Of a DNA stretch of 64,000 bases, positions 34,995 through 44,207 are shown one piece after another. Each line of letters begins with the position of its first letter. Position 1 is the first letter of the stretch. The stretch comes from Streptomyces sp. NBC_01408 (lineage in GTDB: Bacteria > Actinomycetota > Actinomycetes > Streptomycetales > Streptomycetaceae): assembly GCF_026340255.1 (NCBI RefSeq), contig NZ_JAPEPJ010000001.1, positions 3,899,001-3,963,000 on the forward strand, written 5' to 3'. A program made the translations under genes and the position numbers. The notes beneath the pieces are model-generated. The model was not told the DNA's origin. It was given only the letters and a program-made list of their open reading frames with translations, and ran no database searches.

Positions 34995-36506
34995 ATGACC
35001 GTACGGCGAGTAATGGGAATCGAGACGGAGTACGGGATCTCCGTCCCGGGGCACCCGAACGCCAATGCCATGCTCACCTCGTCCCAGATCGTCAACGCCT
35101 ACGCGGCGGCGATGCACCGGGCGCGACGCGCTCGCTGGGACTTCGAGGAGGAGAACCCGCTGCGGGACGCCCGCGGCTTCGACCTCGCCCGCGAGGCCGC
35201 CGACAACAGCCAGCTGACCGACGAGGACATCGGCCTGGCCAACGTGATCCTGACCAACGGCGCACGGCTCTACGTCGACCACGCGCACCCCGAGTACAGC
35301 TCCCCGGAGATCACCAATCCGCTGGACGCCGTGCTCTGGGACAAGGCCGGCGAGCGGATCATGGCCGAGGCGGCCGTACGGGCGGCCCAGCTGCCCGGCG
35401 CCCAGCCGATCCACCTCTACAAGAACAACACCGACAACAAGGGCGCCTCCTACGGCACGCACGAGAACTACCTGATGAAGCGGGAGACCCCCTTCTCGGA
35501 CATCGTGCGCCACCTGACCCCCTTCTTCGTCTCGCGCCAGGTCGTCACCGGCGCGGGGCGCGTGGGCATCGGCCAGGACGGCCGCGAGCACGGCTTCCAG
35601 ATCAGCCAGCGGGCGGACTACTTCGAGGTCGAGGTGGGTCTGGAGACCACGCTCAAGCGGCCGATCATCAACACCCGCGACGAGCCCCACTCGGACGCCG
35701 AGAAGTACCGCCGCCTGCACGTGATCATCGGCGACGCGAACCTGTCCGAGATCTCCACGTACCTCAAGCTCGGCACGACCGCCCTGGTCCTGTCCATGAT
35801 CGAGGACGCGTTCATCAACGTCGACCTGGCCGTCGACCAGCCGGTACGCACCCTGCACCAGGTCTCGCACGACCCCGACCTGAGGCACCTGATCACGCTC
35901 CGCAGCGGCCGCACGCTGACCGCCGTACAACTTCAGATGGAGTACTTCGAGCTGGCCAGGAAGTACGTGGACGAGCGCTTCGGCTCCGACGCCGACGACC
36001 AGACCAAGGACGTCCTCGCTCGGTGGGAGGACGTCCTGGGCCGGCTGGAGACCGACCCGATGAGCCTGTCGGGGGAGCTCGACTGGATCGCCAAACGGGA
36101 GCTCCTCGAGGGCTACCGCAGGCGCGACGGACTCGAATGGGACGCGGCGCGGCTGCACCTGGTGGACCTCCAGTACGCGGACGTACGGCCGGAGAAGGGC
36201 CTGTACAACCGCCTGGTCGCCCGCGGCAAGATGAAGCGGCTGGTGGCCGAGCCGGATGTGGAGCGGGCGCAGAGCAAGCCCCCGGAGGACACCCGGGCGT
36301 ACTTCCGCGGCCGCTGCCTGGAGCAGTACGCGGACGACGTGGCGGCGGCCTCCTGGGACTCGGTGATCTTCGACCTCCCGGGCCACGACTCCCTCCAGCG
36401 GGTCCCGACGCTGGAGCCGCTGCGCGGCACCCGGGCCCACGTGAAGGAGCTCCTGGACCGCTGCCGCACGGCGGAGGACCTGGTGCGGGTGCTTTCGGGG
36501 CGCTGA
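34995..36506 (+). CDS. dop: Deamidase/depupylase Dop
   Basis: A 503-residue enzyme of the glutamine-synthetase-like Dop/PafA family. Dop deamidates a C-terminal Gln of Pup to Glu and removes Pup from substrates. The N-terminal MGIETEYGI with ATP-binding Glu residues, the Dop-specific loop around [13 protein letters not shown] (51-63) and catalytic D95 in [13 protein letters not shown] are present. A strong ribosome site, AAGGAGGG, precedes the ATG. It has the usual position between arc and pup. Because Pup here is already encoded with Glu, depupylation should be its main essential function. Confidence 0.97.
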   Translation: MTVRRVMGIETEYGISVPGHPNANAMLTSSQIVNAYAAAMHRARRARWDFEEENPLRDARGFDLAREAADNSQLTDEDIGLANVILTNGARLYVDHAHPEYSSPEITNPLDAVLWDKAGERIMAEAAVRAAQLPGAQPIHLYKNNTDNKGASYGTHENYLMKRETPFSDIVRHLTPFFVSRQVVTGAGRVGIGQDGREHGFQISQRADYFEVEVGLETTLKRPIINTRDEPHSDAEKYRRLHVIIGDANLSEISTYLKLGTTALVLSMIEDAFINVDLAVDQPVRTLHQVSHDPDLRHLITLRSGRTLTAVQLQMEYFELARKYVDERFGSDADDQTKDVLARWEDVLGRLETDPMSLSGELDWIAKRELLEGYRRRDGLEWDAARLHLVDLQYADVRPEKGLYNRLVARGKMKRLVAEPDVERAQSKPPEDTRAYFRGRCLEQYADDVAAASWDSVIFDLPGHDSLQRVPTLEPLRGTRAHVKELLDRCRTAEDLVRVLSGR

Positions 36507-36573
36507 ACGGGGCTGAAAGGCCTCCGGTCCGGGAATCATGGAGAAAGCCGGACTTACGAAAGTGCGGGGACGA

Positions 36574-36608
36574 ATGTCGGACCCTCCTTGTAGGGTCCGA
36601 CGTAGGGT
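36574..36608 (+). promoter_or_regulatory. pup upstream region: inverted repeat overlapping -10-like boxes
   Basis: GTCGGACCCT (36576-36585) pairs perfectly with AGGGTCCGAC (36592-36601). Within it, ATGTCGGAC, eight bases, TAGGGT (36574-36596) has the spacing of a RecA-NDp/PafBC promoter, but the left box matches only 6 of 9 positions. A second TAGGGT is at 36603-36608. Confidence 0.35.
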
Positions 36609-36677
36609 CTGATCTTGAGGGATCCCGATCCGGGGTCTCTCTGTGTGAGCGTGCGAACCGAGCGGGGTGAGGTAGAC

Positions 36678-36890
36678 ATGGCGACCAAGGACACCGGCGG
36701 CGGACAGCAGAAGGCGACGCGCTCGACCGAGGAGGTCGAGGAGGCGGCGGTCGAGGAATCGACCGACCTCAAGGAGCGCCAGGAGAAGCTCTCCGACGAT
36801 GTCGACTCCGTACTTGATGAGATTGACGATGTACTCGAGGAAAATGCCGAGGATTTCGTTCGGAGTTTCGTACAAAAAGGCGGCGAATAG
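36678..36890 (+). CDS. pup: Prokaryotic ubiquitin-like protein Pup
   Basis: A 70-residue intrinsically disordered tag attached to lysines by PafA. The conserved C-terminal half (LSDDVDSVLDEIDDVLEE, then NAEDFVRSFVQKGGE) contains the Arc coiled-coil binding region and the conserved tail. The terminal residue is Glu (codons GGC GGC GAA TAG), so no deamidation is required before ligation; mycobacterial Pup ends GGQ. The ATG at 36678 follows GGTGAGGTAGAC. It lies between dop and the proteasome subunit genes as usual. Confidence 0.98.
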   Translation: MATKDTGGGQQKATRSTEEVEEAAVEESTDLKERQEKLSDDVDSVLDEIDDVLEENAEDFVRSFVQKGGE

Positions 36891-36927
36891 CCTTCGAATC
36901 TAAGGTGAACTCGCCAGCATTGGCTCT

Positions 36928-37527
36928 ATGTCCAATGGAACGAAGTGGTGTCGCGGCTGCAGCCGCGACGTGCCGCTGAGCGGATTCGCCTCAGATCGGA
37001 ATCGTGGAGACGGCCTTCAGCCGAGGTGCCGGGAGTGCGTGTCGGCTTAAGGCGCCGATCACTACCGGCGCCGCCGGGCCGCCATAGGCAAGGTCGTCAA
37101 GGAGAAGGTGGATGTACCGTCCGGCCACAAGCTGTGTCGACAGTGTGGTGAGGTCAAGTCCCACGGTGAGTGGCACAAGAACGCGACGGCATCTGACGGG
37201 CTGTCCACCCGGTGCAAGGCCTGCCGGGCGATCCAAGGCAGGGCAGGCCACTTGAAGCGCTCGTACGGCATCACCGAGGCTCAGCGCGACGAGATGATCG
37301 CCGCTCAAGGCGGGGTCTGCGTGATCTGTCGGAACGCTCCGGCCGAGCATGTTGATCACGATCATCAGACGGGTAGGGTCCGAGGCGTACTGTGCTTCAG
37401 CTGTAACGCAGCCTTGGGGCAGTTCAAGGATCGGCCGGACGTCATACGGCGTGCAGCCGCTTACGTGGAAGGAAACCTGTGGAACCCAACACTCGTAGCA
37501 CAGGGCGTCTACCGGCAGCCTTCCTGA
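36928..37527 (+). pseudogene. Endonuclease VII-like HNH gene interrupted by an in-frame TAA
   Basis: Read from ATG 36928, the frame encodes a zinc-ribbon unit (WCRGCSRD, then PRCRECVSA) and stops at TAA 37048-37050. The same frame continues without shift through GADHYRRRRAA into a second zinc-ribbon unit (KLCRQCGEV, then TRCKACRA) and a recombination endonuclease VII-type domain (CVICRNAPAEHVDHDH, then [14 protein letters not shown]). The two ribbons are internal repeats, so the intact ancestor was one protein of about 199 residues. The second part could still be made from GTG 37108, which has AAGGAGAAG immediately upstream, giving 139 residues with the complete HNH domain. The 3' end overlaps prcB by 49 bases. 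A sequencing error or functional reinitiation are alternatives to a pseudogene. Confidence 0.75.
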
Positions 37528-38318
37528 CGCCGGGGTCGTCGTCCTTCATGGACTTCCTGGGCGCGCACTCGCCCGACATGCTGCCCGGCAACCGCAAGCT
37601 GCCGGAGGGTGTCGTCGAGGCGCCGCACGGGACGACCATCGTGGCCGCCACCTTCCCCGGCGGGGTCGTGCTCGCCGGTGACCGGCGCGCGACCATGGGG
37701 AACATGATCGCGCAGCGGGACATCGAGAAGGTGTTCCCGGCCGACGAGTACTCCGCGGTGGGCATCGCCGGCACGGCCGGCCTGGCCGTGGAGATGGTCA
37801 AGCTGTTCCAGCTGGAGCTGGAGCACTTCGAGAAGGTGGAGGGGGCGACCCTCTCCCTGGAGGGCAAGGCGAACCGGCTCTCCACCATGATCCGGAGCAA
37901 TCTGGGCATGGCCATGCAGGGCTTGGCCGTGGTCCCGCTCTTCGCGGGGTACGACGAGGCCAAGGAGAAGGGCCGGATCTTCTCCTACGACGTGACCGGC
38001 GGCCGCTCCGAGGAGCACGGCTTCGCCGCCACCGGATCCGGTTCGATCTTCGCGCGCGGTTCCATGAAGAAGCTGTACCGCGACGACCTGACGGAGCAGC
38101 AGGCCACCACGCTGGTCGTGCAGGCCCTGTACGACGCCGCCGACGACGACTCGGCGACCGGTGGCCCGGACCTGTACCGCCGGATCTTCCCGATCGTCAC
38201 CGTCATCACCGACGAGGGCTTCCGCAGGCTCAGCGAGGAGGAGTCCTCGGAGCTCGCGCGGGCCATCACCGAGCGGCGCATGGAGCAGCCCGACGGGCCT
38301 CGCGCGGCCCTGCTCTGA
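37479..38318 (+). CDS. prcB: 20S proteasome subunit beta
   Basis: A 279-residue proteolytic subunit of the 20S core. Residues 1-51 are a propeptide; autocleavage after Gly51 exposes the catalytic N-terminal Thr52 in [10 protein letters not shown]. Asp and Lys of the active site are in [11 protein letters not shown] and DIEKVFPAD. The GTG start at 37479 is supported by GAAGGAAACCT and by the conserved N-terminal [12 protein letters not shown]. The start overlaps the end of the endonuclease-like frame. It is followed 46 bases later by prcA. Length and sequence are typical of Streptomyces PrcB. Confidence 0.98.
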   Translation: MEPNTRSTGRLPAAFLTPGSSSFMDFLGAHSPDMLPGNRKLPEGVVEAPHGTTIVAATFPGGVVLAGDRRATMGNMIAQRDIEKVFPADEYSAVGIAGTAGLAVEMVKLFQLELEHFEKVEGATLSLEGKANRLSTMIRSNLGMAMQGLAVVPLFAGYDEAKEKGRIFSYDVTGGRSEEHGFAATGSGSIFARGSMKKLYRDDLTEQQATTLVVQALYDAADDDSATGGPDLYRRIFPIVTVITDEGFRRLSEEESSELARAITERRMEQPDGPRAALL

Positions 38319-38364
38319 TCACTCCTCGTCTCCTCGTCGCCCAGAAGAAAGGGACGGACAGCCG

Positions 38365-39129
38365 GTGTCGACTCCGTTCTATGTGTCACCCCAGCAGGCC
38401 ATGGCCGACCGGGCGGAATACGCCCGCAAGGGCATCGCCCGCGGTCGCAGCCTTGTCGTGCTGCAGTACGCCGACGGCATCGTGTTCGTCGGCGAGAACC
38501 CGTCCCGTGCGCTGCACAAGTTCAGCGAGATCTACGACCGGATCGGCTTCGCGGCCGCCGGCAAGTACAACGAGTACGAGAACCTGCGGATCGGTGGCGT
38601 GCGGTATGCCGACCTGCGCGGGTACACCTACGACCGTGACGATGTGACGGCCCGTGGGCTGGCGAACGTCTACGCCCAGACGCTCGGCACCATCTTCTCC
38701 TCGGCCGGTGAGAAGCCGTACGAGGTGGAGTTGGTCGTTGCCGAGGTCGGTGCGACCGCGGCCGGCGACCAGATCTACCGGCTTCCGCACGACGGATCGA
38801 TCGTGGACGAGCACGGCTCGGTCGCGGTCGGCGGGAACTCCGAGCAGATCGGCACCTTCCTGGACCAGCGCCACCGGGACGGGATGACGCTGTCGGAGGC
38901 GCTGAAGCTGGCGGTGCAGGCGCTGTCCAGCCAGGCCAACGGTGCCGACAAGACGATCCCGGCGGAGCGTCTCGAGGTGGCGGTGCTGGACCGGACGCGG
39001 GCGCAGCAGCGGAAGTTCAAGCGGATCCGGGGCCGGCAGTTGTCGCGGCTGCTGGAGGCCGATGTGACGGCGGCGGTCCAGGCCGATGCCGTGTCGAACG
39101 ACGAGGCGCCCGACGAGGACGCCGAGTAG
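38365..39129 (+). CDS. prcA: 20S proteasome subunit alpha
   Basis: A 254-residue non-catalytic subunit forming the outer gated rings of the 20S core, where Arc docks. It begins [22 protein letters not shown], containing the alpha-type N-terminal helix and gate, followed by [16 protein letters not shown] and [15 protein letters not shown]. The C-terminus is an acidic, disordered tail ([10 protein letters not shown]). The start is GTG at 38365, after AAAGGGACGGA. It is translated together with prcB and followed by a terminator before the convergent LacI-type gene. Confidence 0.97.
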   Translation: MSTPFYVSPQQAMADRAEYARKGIARGRSLVVLQYADGIVFVGENPSRALHKFSEIYDRIGFAAAGKYNEYENLRIGGVRYADLRGYTYDRDDVTARGLANVYAQTLGTIFSSAGEKPYEVELVVAEVGATAAGDQIYRLPHDGSIVDEHGSVAVGGNSEQIGTFLDQRHRDGMTLSEALKLAVQALSSQANGADKTIPAERLEVAVLDRTRAQQRKFKRIRGRQLSRLLEADVTAAVQADAVSNDEAPDEDAE

Positions 39130-39144
39130 GGCTCGTGTGCGAGG

Positions 39145-39182
39145 TGCCCCGGTCCGCCCGTGAGGGCGGGCCGGGGCATTTC
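39145..39182. terminator. Terminator between prcA and the LacI-type regulator
   Basis: A 15-base-arm stem (39145-39159 with 39164-39178, one T-G wobble, loop GTGA) followed by TTT ends the prcBA transcript. The same stem serves the convergent regulator gene. Confidence 0.8.
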
Positions 39183-39187
39183 TGCGT

Positions 39188-40183
39188 TCAGGCGGGGGCG
39201 GGGCCGGTGGAGTCCCGGGTGACGAGTTCGACGGGGATGTCGGGGGCGGTCCAGGCGGCGCCGTCGAGGACGGCGAGGAGGGCGGTCATGCCCTGTTCGC
39301 CGACGCGCTCGGCGGGGAGGCGGACCGTGGTGAGTTCGGGTTCGACGGCGGTGGCCAGGGCGAGGTCGTCGAAGCCGGTGACGGAGAGGTCCTCGGGGAC
39401 GCGCAGACCCAGGCGCCGGGCAGCCTTGCAGGCGCCGGCGGCGAGGATGTCGTCGTCGCAGACGATGGCGGTGGGCCGGTCCTGGGGGGTGGCCAGGGCG
39501 GCTTCCATGGCCGTCCGGGCGGCGTCGACGGTGAGGGCGGACCGTACGGTGCGCAGCGCGGCGTGGGGCCCCAGGAGGGCGGCCAGGGCCTCGGCGCGGA
39601 TCTGGAATGTCCAGGAGTCGACGGCGGAGGCGAGGTGGAGGAAGCGGCGGTGGCCGAGGGCCAGGAGGTGGTCGGTGACCTGGCGCATGCCGTCGGCCAT
39701 GGCGAGGTTTACGTGGGCGGCGGCTGTGGCGGCGGCGGGGTCGCTGTCGAGCATGACGAGGGGGAGCCCTTCGCCGCCGAGGGCGTCGAGGGCGTGGGCG
39801 GCCATGGAGGAGGCGATGACTCCGTCGAGGGCGGCTCGGGCGGAGGCGAAGGGGTCGCGGGCGGGGCCGGTGCCGTCGGGGGAGGGGTAGAGGACGACGC
39901 CGAAGCCGTGTTCGGCGGCGACGCGGGCGGCGCCCGTGTAGACGCGGGCGAAGAACTCGTTGGTGAGGGCGGGGACGACGAGCAGGGCGGTGCGGGTGTG
40001 GCCCAGGCGGAGGTTGCGGGCGGCGAGGTTGGGGCGGTAGCCGAGGCCGGTGGCGGTCTCGCGGACGAGGGCGGCGGTGCGTTCGGAGACGCGGCCGCGC
40101 CATTTGCCGCCGAGGACGAGGGAGACGGTGGCCTGGGAGACTCCGGCGGCGGTGGCCACGTCGCGGCTGGTGGGTCTCGTCAC
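39188..40183 (-). CDS. LacI-family transcriptional regulator
   Basis: A 331-residue LacI/GalR regulator. Residues about 5-55 are the helix-turn-helix and hinge (TSRDVATAAGVSQATVSLVLGG, with the second half GYRPNLAARNLRLG). The remainder is a periplasmic-binding-protein-like effector domain (TALLVVPALTNEFFARV, then AIVCDDDILAAGACKAARRLG and TGFDDLALA). The effector, probably a sugar or nucleoside, is unknown. It starts with GTG at 40183, divergent from the MFS transporter gene, and both share an upstream region with TACGTA-centred palindromes. The pair sits inside the proteasome cluster between prcA and pafA, and has no obvious relation to protein degradation. Confidence 0.92.
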   Translation of the reverse strand: MTRPTSRDVATAAGVSQATVSLVLGGKWRGRVSERTAALVRETATGLGYRPNLAARNLRLGHTRTALLVVPALTNEFFARVYTGAARVAAEHGFGVVLYPSPDGTGPARDPFASARAALDGVIASSMAAHALDALGGEGLPLVMLDSDPAAATAAAHVNLAMADGMRQVTDHLLALGHRRFLHLASAVDSWTFQIRAEALAALLGPHAALRTVRSALTVDAARTAMEAALATPQDRPTAIVCDDDILAAGACKAARRLGLRVPEDLSVTGFDDLALATAVEPELTTVRLPAERVGEQGMTALLAVLDGAAWTAPDIPVELVTRDSTGPAPA

Positions 40184-40277
40184 AGGGCTGCTCCTGGAGT
40201 GCTGGTCTTCCGGGGTGCGGGGGCCGGTCGCGTCCGAGGGGGTGTCTCGGGTGTGGACGGGCGGAGTGGGGCCATGG

Positions 40278-40306
40278 TACGTATGACTCCGTCACGTTAT
40301 ACGTAT
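40278..40306. promoter_or_regulatory. Candidate operator pair between LacI-type gene and MFS gene
   Basis: TACGTA occurs at 40278-40283 and again within ATACGTAT at 40299-40306, 22 bases apart centre to centre. The second is embedded in TTATACGTATTA, which also resembles a -10 region. Spacing close to two helical turns suits dimeric regulator binding. Confidence 0.5.
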
Positions 40307-40341
40307 TACCCCGGGCTGGATCCGGGCAGGAGGGGGCCGAC

Positions 40342-41604
40342 ATGGCCGCGGGATACGCGGAGCTGCTGCGGACCCGGCATGCCGCGAGGCTGCTGGTGGG
40401 CACGCTCATAGGCCGGCTGCCGAACGGCACCGCACCGATCGCGATCGTGCTGTTCACCCGCGCCGAGGGCGGCAGCTACAGCCTGGCGGGGGCGCTGGCC
40501 GCGGTGTACGGGCTGGCCAACGCGGTGGGTCAGCCGCTGCTGGGCCGGGCGGTGGACCTGTACGGGCAGCCCAGGGTGCAGCTGCCGGCGGCGGTGGTCT
40601 CCGCGCTGGGGATGGTGTGGCTGGCGTTCGCGGGCACCGGCTCGGCGGCCGCCGCGTACGGGGCGGTCGTGGTGGCGGGCCTGTTCACGCCGCCGTTGGA
40701 GGGCGGTCTGCGGGCTCTGTGGCCGAGCGTGCTGGGCGGCCGCGAGGAGAAGGTGCACGCGGCCTACGCGATGGACGCGGTGGCCCAGGAGGTCATGTTC
40801 ACGGTCGGTCCGCTGCTGGTGACGCTGTTCGTCTCGCTGTGGGACCCGGCCGCGGCCCTGCTCGTGATCAATGCCATCGGCGTGCTCGGCGCGCTGTCCG
40901 TCGTGGTCTGCGAGCCCTCCCGCACGTGGCGGTCGGCTCCGCGCGAGGCGCACTGGCTGGGTGCCCTGCGCTCGCGGGGCCTGCTGGCGCTGCTCGGCGC
41001 CTTCTTCTTCGTGGGAACGGCGCTGGGGTCCATCACGGTCGCAGGGGTGGCGTACGCAGACGACCACGGCCGGCAGGCGGTGTACGGCTGGCTGATGGCG
41101 GCGCTGGGGCTCGGCGCGCTGGTCGGCGGCGTGGTCTACGGGGCCCGGCAGTGGTCCGGCGCGCCCGAGCGGCGGCTGCGGACGCTGGTCGCGCTCCTCG
41201 CGGTGTGCTACCTGCCGCTGATGCTGACGCCGGGTCCGGTGGCGATGACGGCGCTGACCGCGCTGGCCGGTGTGTTCCTGGCGCCGGCCATCGCGTGCGC
41301 GTTCATCGTGGTCGACCGGCACGCTCCGGCGGGCACGGTGACGGAGGCCTTCTCGTGGCTGGTCACCTTCTTCGGGGTGGGAGCGGCGATCGGTACCGCG
41401 GCGGCGGGGCCGGCCGTGGAGCTGGGCGGTACGGCGGCGAGCTTCGGGGTGGCGAGTGTCGCGGGCGCGGCGGCGCTGGTGGTCCTGACGGTCACTCAGC
41501 GGGCGCTGGCGGCCCCGGGCCGGGGCCGGGAGGTGGCGGGTTCGGCGGGGAAGGAGCCGGAGGGCTCGGCCGGGGCGGTGTCCGAGGTCCCTTCGGCGGG
41601 CTGA
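40342..41604 (+). CDS. Major facilitator superfamily transporter
   Basis: A 420-residue membrane protein with about 12 predicted helices, of the MFS. The opening segment RTRHAARLLVGTLIGRLPNGTAPIAIVLF and the loop GLANAVGQPLLGRAVDLYGQPRV resemble MFS motif A positions. A charged central loop (EPSRTWRSAPREAHW) separates the two halves. The substrate is unknown. The ATG follows CAGGAGGGGGCC. It is divergent from the LacI-type regulator, which is its likely controller. Confidence 0.88.
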   Translation: MAAGYAELLRTRHAARLLVGTLIGRLPNGTAPIAIVLFTRAEGGSYSLAGALAAVYGLANAVGQPLLGRAVDLYGQPRVQLPAAVVSALGMVWLAFAGTGSAAAAYGAVVVAGLFTPPLEGGLRALWPSVLGGREEKVHAAYAMDAVAQEVMFTVGPLLVTLFVSLWDPAAALLVINAIGVLGALSVVVCEPSRTWRSAPREAHWLGALRSRGLLALLGAFFFVGTALGSITVAGVAYADDHGRQAVYGWLMAALGLGALVGGVVYGARQWSGAPERRLRTLVALLAVCYLPLMLTPGPVAMTALTALAGVFLAPAIACAFIVVDRHAPAGTVTEAFSWLVTFFGVGAAIGTAAAGPAVELGGTAASFGVASVAGAAALVVLTVTQRALAAPGRGREVAGSAGKEPEGSAGAVSEVPSAG

Positions 41605-41733
41605 CATATCGGCTGAACGGTGGCTGAACGGTGGTCCCTTTCGCGGGCTTCCGCGGGCCGTGCGCCGGGAACTGATCGCAACGGCATGGGCGAACCCGGT
41701 TTCAGAAGAGGGCAGAAGGCGTAATGTTCAGTC

Positions 41734-43095
41734 ATGGACCGCCGCATTTTCGGGCTGGAGAACGAGTACGGCGTCACGTGCACGTTCAGGGGACAGCGCC
41801 GACTGTCTCCTGACGAAGTGGCGCGCTACCTCTTCCGCCGTGTTGTCTCATGGGGCCGCAGCAGCAATGTCTTCCTGCGGAACGGCGCCCGCCTCTACCT
41901 CGACGTGGGTTCGCATCCGGAATATGCAACTCCCGAATGCGACAACGTGACGGAACTCGTCACGCACGACAAGGCGGGCGAGCGCATTCTCGAAGGCCTG
42001 CTCGTCGACGCCGAACGCCGCCTGCACGAGGAGGGAATCGCGGGCGACGTCTATCTCTTCAAGAACAACACCGACTCGGCGGGCAACTCGTACGGCTGCC
42101 ACGAGAACTATCTGGTGGCCCGGCACGGGGAATTCTCCCGCCTGGCGGACATCCTCATTCCGTTCCTCGTCACGCGGCAGCTGATCTGCGGCGCGGGCAA
42201 GGTGCTCCAGACCCCCCGGGGCGCGGTGTACTGCGTCAGCCAGCGGGCCGAGCACATCTGGGAGGGCGTCAGTTCCGCGACGACCCGTTCCCGGCCGATC
42301 ATCAACACCCGGGACGAGCCGCACGCGGACGCCGAGCGCTACCGGCGGCTCCACGTCATCGTCGGGGACTCGAACATGTCCGAGACGACCATGCTGCTCA
42401 AGGTCGGGGCCACCGACCTGGTGCTGCGCATGATCGAGGCGGGCACGGTGATGCGGGACCTGACCCTGGAGAACCCGATCCGGGCGATCCGCGAGGTCAG
42501 CCACGACATCACCGGTCAGCGCAAGGTGCGCCTCGCCAGCGGCCGGGAGGCCTCGGCGCTGGAGATCCAGCGGGAGTACTACGACAAGGCGGTGGACTTC
42601 GCCGAGCGCCGGGGGATCCGTACCGGCGTGGTGGACCAGGTGCTGGAGCTGTGGGGCCGGACGCTGGACGCGATCGACGCCGAGGACCTGGACCGGATCG
42701 GGACCGAGATCGACTGGGTCATGAAGTACCAGCTGATCGAGCGGTACCGCGGCAAGCACAACATGACGATGTCGAATCCGCGGGTGGCTCAGATAGACCT
42801 CGCCTACCACGACATCCACCGGCGGCGCGGGCTGTACTACCTCCTGGAGCGCAAGGGGCAGGCAGCGCGGATCTGCAACGACCTCAAGATCTTCGAGGGC
42901 AAGTCGGTGCCCCCGCAGACGACGAGGGCGCGGCTGCGCGGTGACTTCATCCGCCGGGCGCAGGAGCAGCGGCGGGACTTCACGGTCGACTGGGTGCACC
43001 TGAAGCTGAACGATCAGGCGCAGCGGACCGTGCTGTGCAAGGACCCGTTCCGGTCGGTGGACGACCGGGTGGAGAAGCTGATCGCCGGTATGTGA
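41734..43095 (+). CDS. pafA: Pup-protein ligase PafA
   Basis: A 453-residue glutamine-synthetase-like ligase that phosphorylates the C-terminal Glu of Pup and forms an isopeptide bond with substrate lysines. It begins [14 protein letters not shown], with the ATP-binding Glu pair, and has catalytic D57 in [15 protein letters not shown]. The absence of a Dop-type loop distinguishes it from the upstream dop gene. The C-terminal domain ends [15 protein letters not shown], typical of PafA. TAATGT (41722-41727) lies six bases before the ATG, with no ribosome site, so the message is probably leaderless and has its own promoter rather than belonging to the prcBA operon. Confidence 0.97.
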   Translation: MDRRIFGLENEYGVTCTFRGQRRLSPDEVARYLFRRVVSWGRSSNVFLRNGARLYLDVGSHPEYATPECDNVTELVTHDKAGERILEGLLVDAERRLHEEGIAGDVYLFKNNTDSAGNSYGCHENYLVARHGEFSRLADILIPFLVTRQLICGAGKVLQTPRGAVYCVSQRAEHIWEGVSSATTRSRPIINTRDEPHADAERYRRLHVIVGDSNMSETTMLLKVGATDLVLRMIEAGTVMRDLTLENPIRAIREVSHDITGQRKVRLASGREASALEIQREYYDKAVDFAERRGIRTGVVDQVLELWGRTLDAIDAEDLDRIGTEIDWVMKYQLIERYRGKHNMTMSNPRVAQIDLAYHDIHRRRGLYYLLERKGQAARICNDLKIFEGKSVPPQTTRARLRGDFIRRAQEQRRDFTVDWVHLKLNDQAQRTVLCKDPFRSVDDRVEKLIAGM

Positions 43096-43137
43096 GGGCG
43101 CGGTGTGACACCGCGCTGATCTTCTGATCTTGGCCGG

Positions 43138-43166
43138 GGGCCCCGTACGTCTCTCGTACGGGGCCC
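43138..43166. terminator. Terminator after pafA
   Basis: GGGCCCCGTACG (43138-43149) pairs perfectly with CGTACGGGGCCC (43155-43166), loop TCTCT. A smaller palindrome, GCGCGGTGT/ACACCGCGC, at 43098-43116 immediately follows the pafA stop. Confidence 0.8.
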
Positions 43167-43222
43167 TGCACACGGCTTAGAGTGGCGGGCGACCGCCTTG
43201 CCGTCTGAGATCTGAGGAACAC

Positions 43223-44164
43223 GTGCGCCGACTTGCCGGCCTGCTTGTCGTACCCCTTCTGCTGCTGTCGACAGCAGCGTGTGGCGACGACAGCGGCTCC
43301 GACTCCGCCCAGATGAAGAACGGGGCGCCCGCGATCACCGAGGGTGCCAAGTTCGGGGAGAAGCCCGCCCTGGCGAAGGGCAAGGGCGGACCGCCGAAGG
43401 AACTCAAGGTGGTGACCATCAGCGAGGGCGACGGCCCCGTGCTGAAGAAGGGCGACCTCGCCCAGGTCAACTACTACGGCCAGGTGTGGGACGGCACGAA
43501 GCCGTTCGACGAGAGCTTCAGCAAGAAGAAGCCCTTCGACGTGACCCTCGGGGCCGGCAAGGTCATCAAGGGCTGGGACCAGGGCCTGGAGGGCCAGAAG
43601 GTCGGCAGCCGCATCGAGCTGGTGATCCCGCCGGAGCTCGGTTACGGCGAGGGGGGCTCACCCCCGGACATCAAGGGGAACGCCACGCTGGTCTTCGTCG
43701 TGGACATCGTCAAGGGTGTCGTGATCCCGGCCTCCGCCACCGGCAAGGAGGTCGCCCAGGACGACAAGGACCTGCCCAAGGTCGGCACCGGCACGGACGG
43801 CAAGGACGTCCCCGTCACCGTCCCGAAGGACGTCGCCGAGCCGGCGAAGCTGGTGTCGAACTACGTCATCGAGGGTGACGGCCCGGTCGTCAAGGACACC
43901 GACACCGTCGTGGTCAAGTTCCACGGCAAGACCTGGAAGGACGACAAGACCTTCGAGGACATGTACGCCAAGGGCCTGACGGACACCTGGCCGCTGGAGC
44001 AGCTCCAGCTGAAGGGCCTGAAGGACGGCATGGTCGGCAAGAAGGTCGGCAGCCGGATCCTGCTGGTCATCCCGCCGGACATGGGCTTCGGCGACAAGGC
44101 GCAGGGGACCATCCCGGCCAATTCGACGCTGGTCTTCAGCCTCGACATCCTCGCGGTGATGTAA
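43223..44164 (+). CDS. Lipoprotein with two FKBP-type peptidyl-prolyl isomerase domains
   Basis: A 313-residue exported protein. The lipobox LSTAAC gives acylated C20. Two FKBP domains follow: the first at about 70-170 (LAQVNYYGQVWDGTKPFDESF, with the second part VIKGWDQGLEGQKVGSRIELVIPPELGYGEGG), the second at about 205-313 (VVVKFHGKTWKDDKTFEDM, then VGSRILLVIPPDMGFGD). The first domain retains the aromatic and WDQ residues of an active rotamase; the second lacks the WDQ segment and may be catalytically weak. It acts outside the membrane in folding of secreted proteins. The GTG start follows GAGGAA. A single-domain FKBP gene is next in the same operon. Confidence 0.93.
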   Translation: MRRLAGLLVVPLLLLSTAACGDDSGSDSAQMKNGAPAITEGAKFGEKPALAKGKGGPPKELKVVTISEGDGPVLKKGDLAQVNYYGQVWDGTKPFDESFSKKKPFDVTLGAGKVIKGWDQGLEGQKVGSRIELVIPPELGYGEGGSPPDIKGNATLVFVVDIVKGVVIPASATGKEVAQDDKDLPKVGTGTDGKDVPVTVPKDVAEPAKLVSNYVIEGDGPVVKDTDTVVVKFHGKTWKDDKTFEDMYAKGLTDTWPLEQLQLKGLKDGMVGKKVGSRILLVIPPDMGFGDKAQGTIPANSTLVFSLDILAVM

Positions 44165-44207
44165 GACTGTTCCGGTTGACCGTTTCGTACGTATGAGGAG
44201 CAGTTCC

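Noticed and set aside
34862..36670. Long plus-strand open frame overlapping dop
   Set aside because: It is a frame-shifted shadow of dop, extremely rich in Arg, Pro and Gly, without a domain.
32940..36875. Very long minus-strand open frame opposite arc and dop
   Set aside because: It is an antisense product of GC-rich third positions of arc, dop and pup; it has no recognisable domain and spans three plus-strand genes and their gaps.
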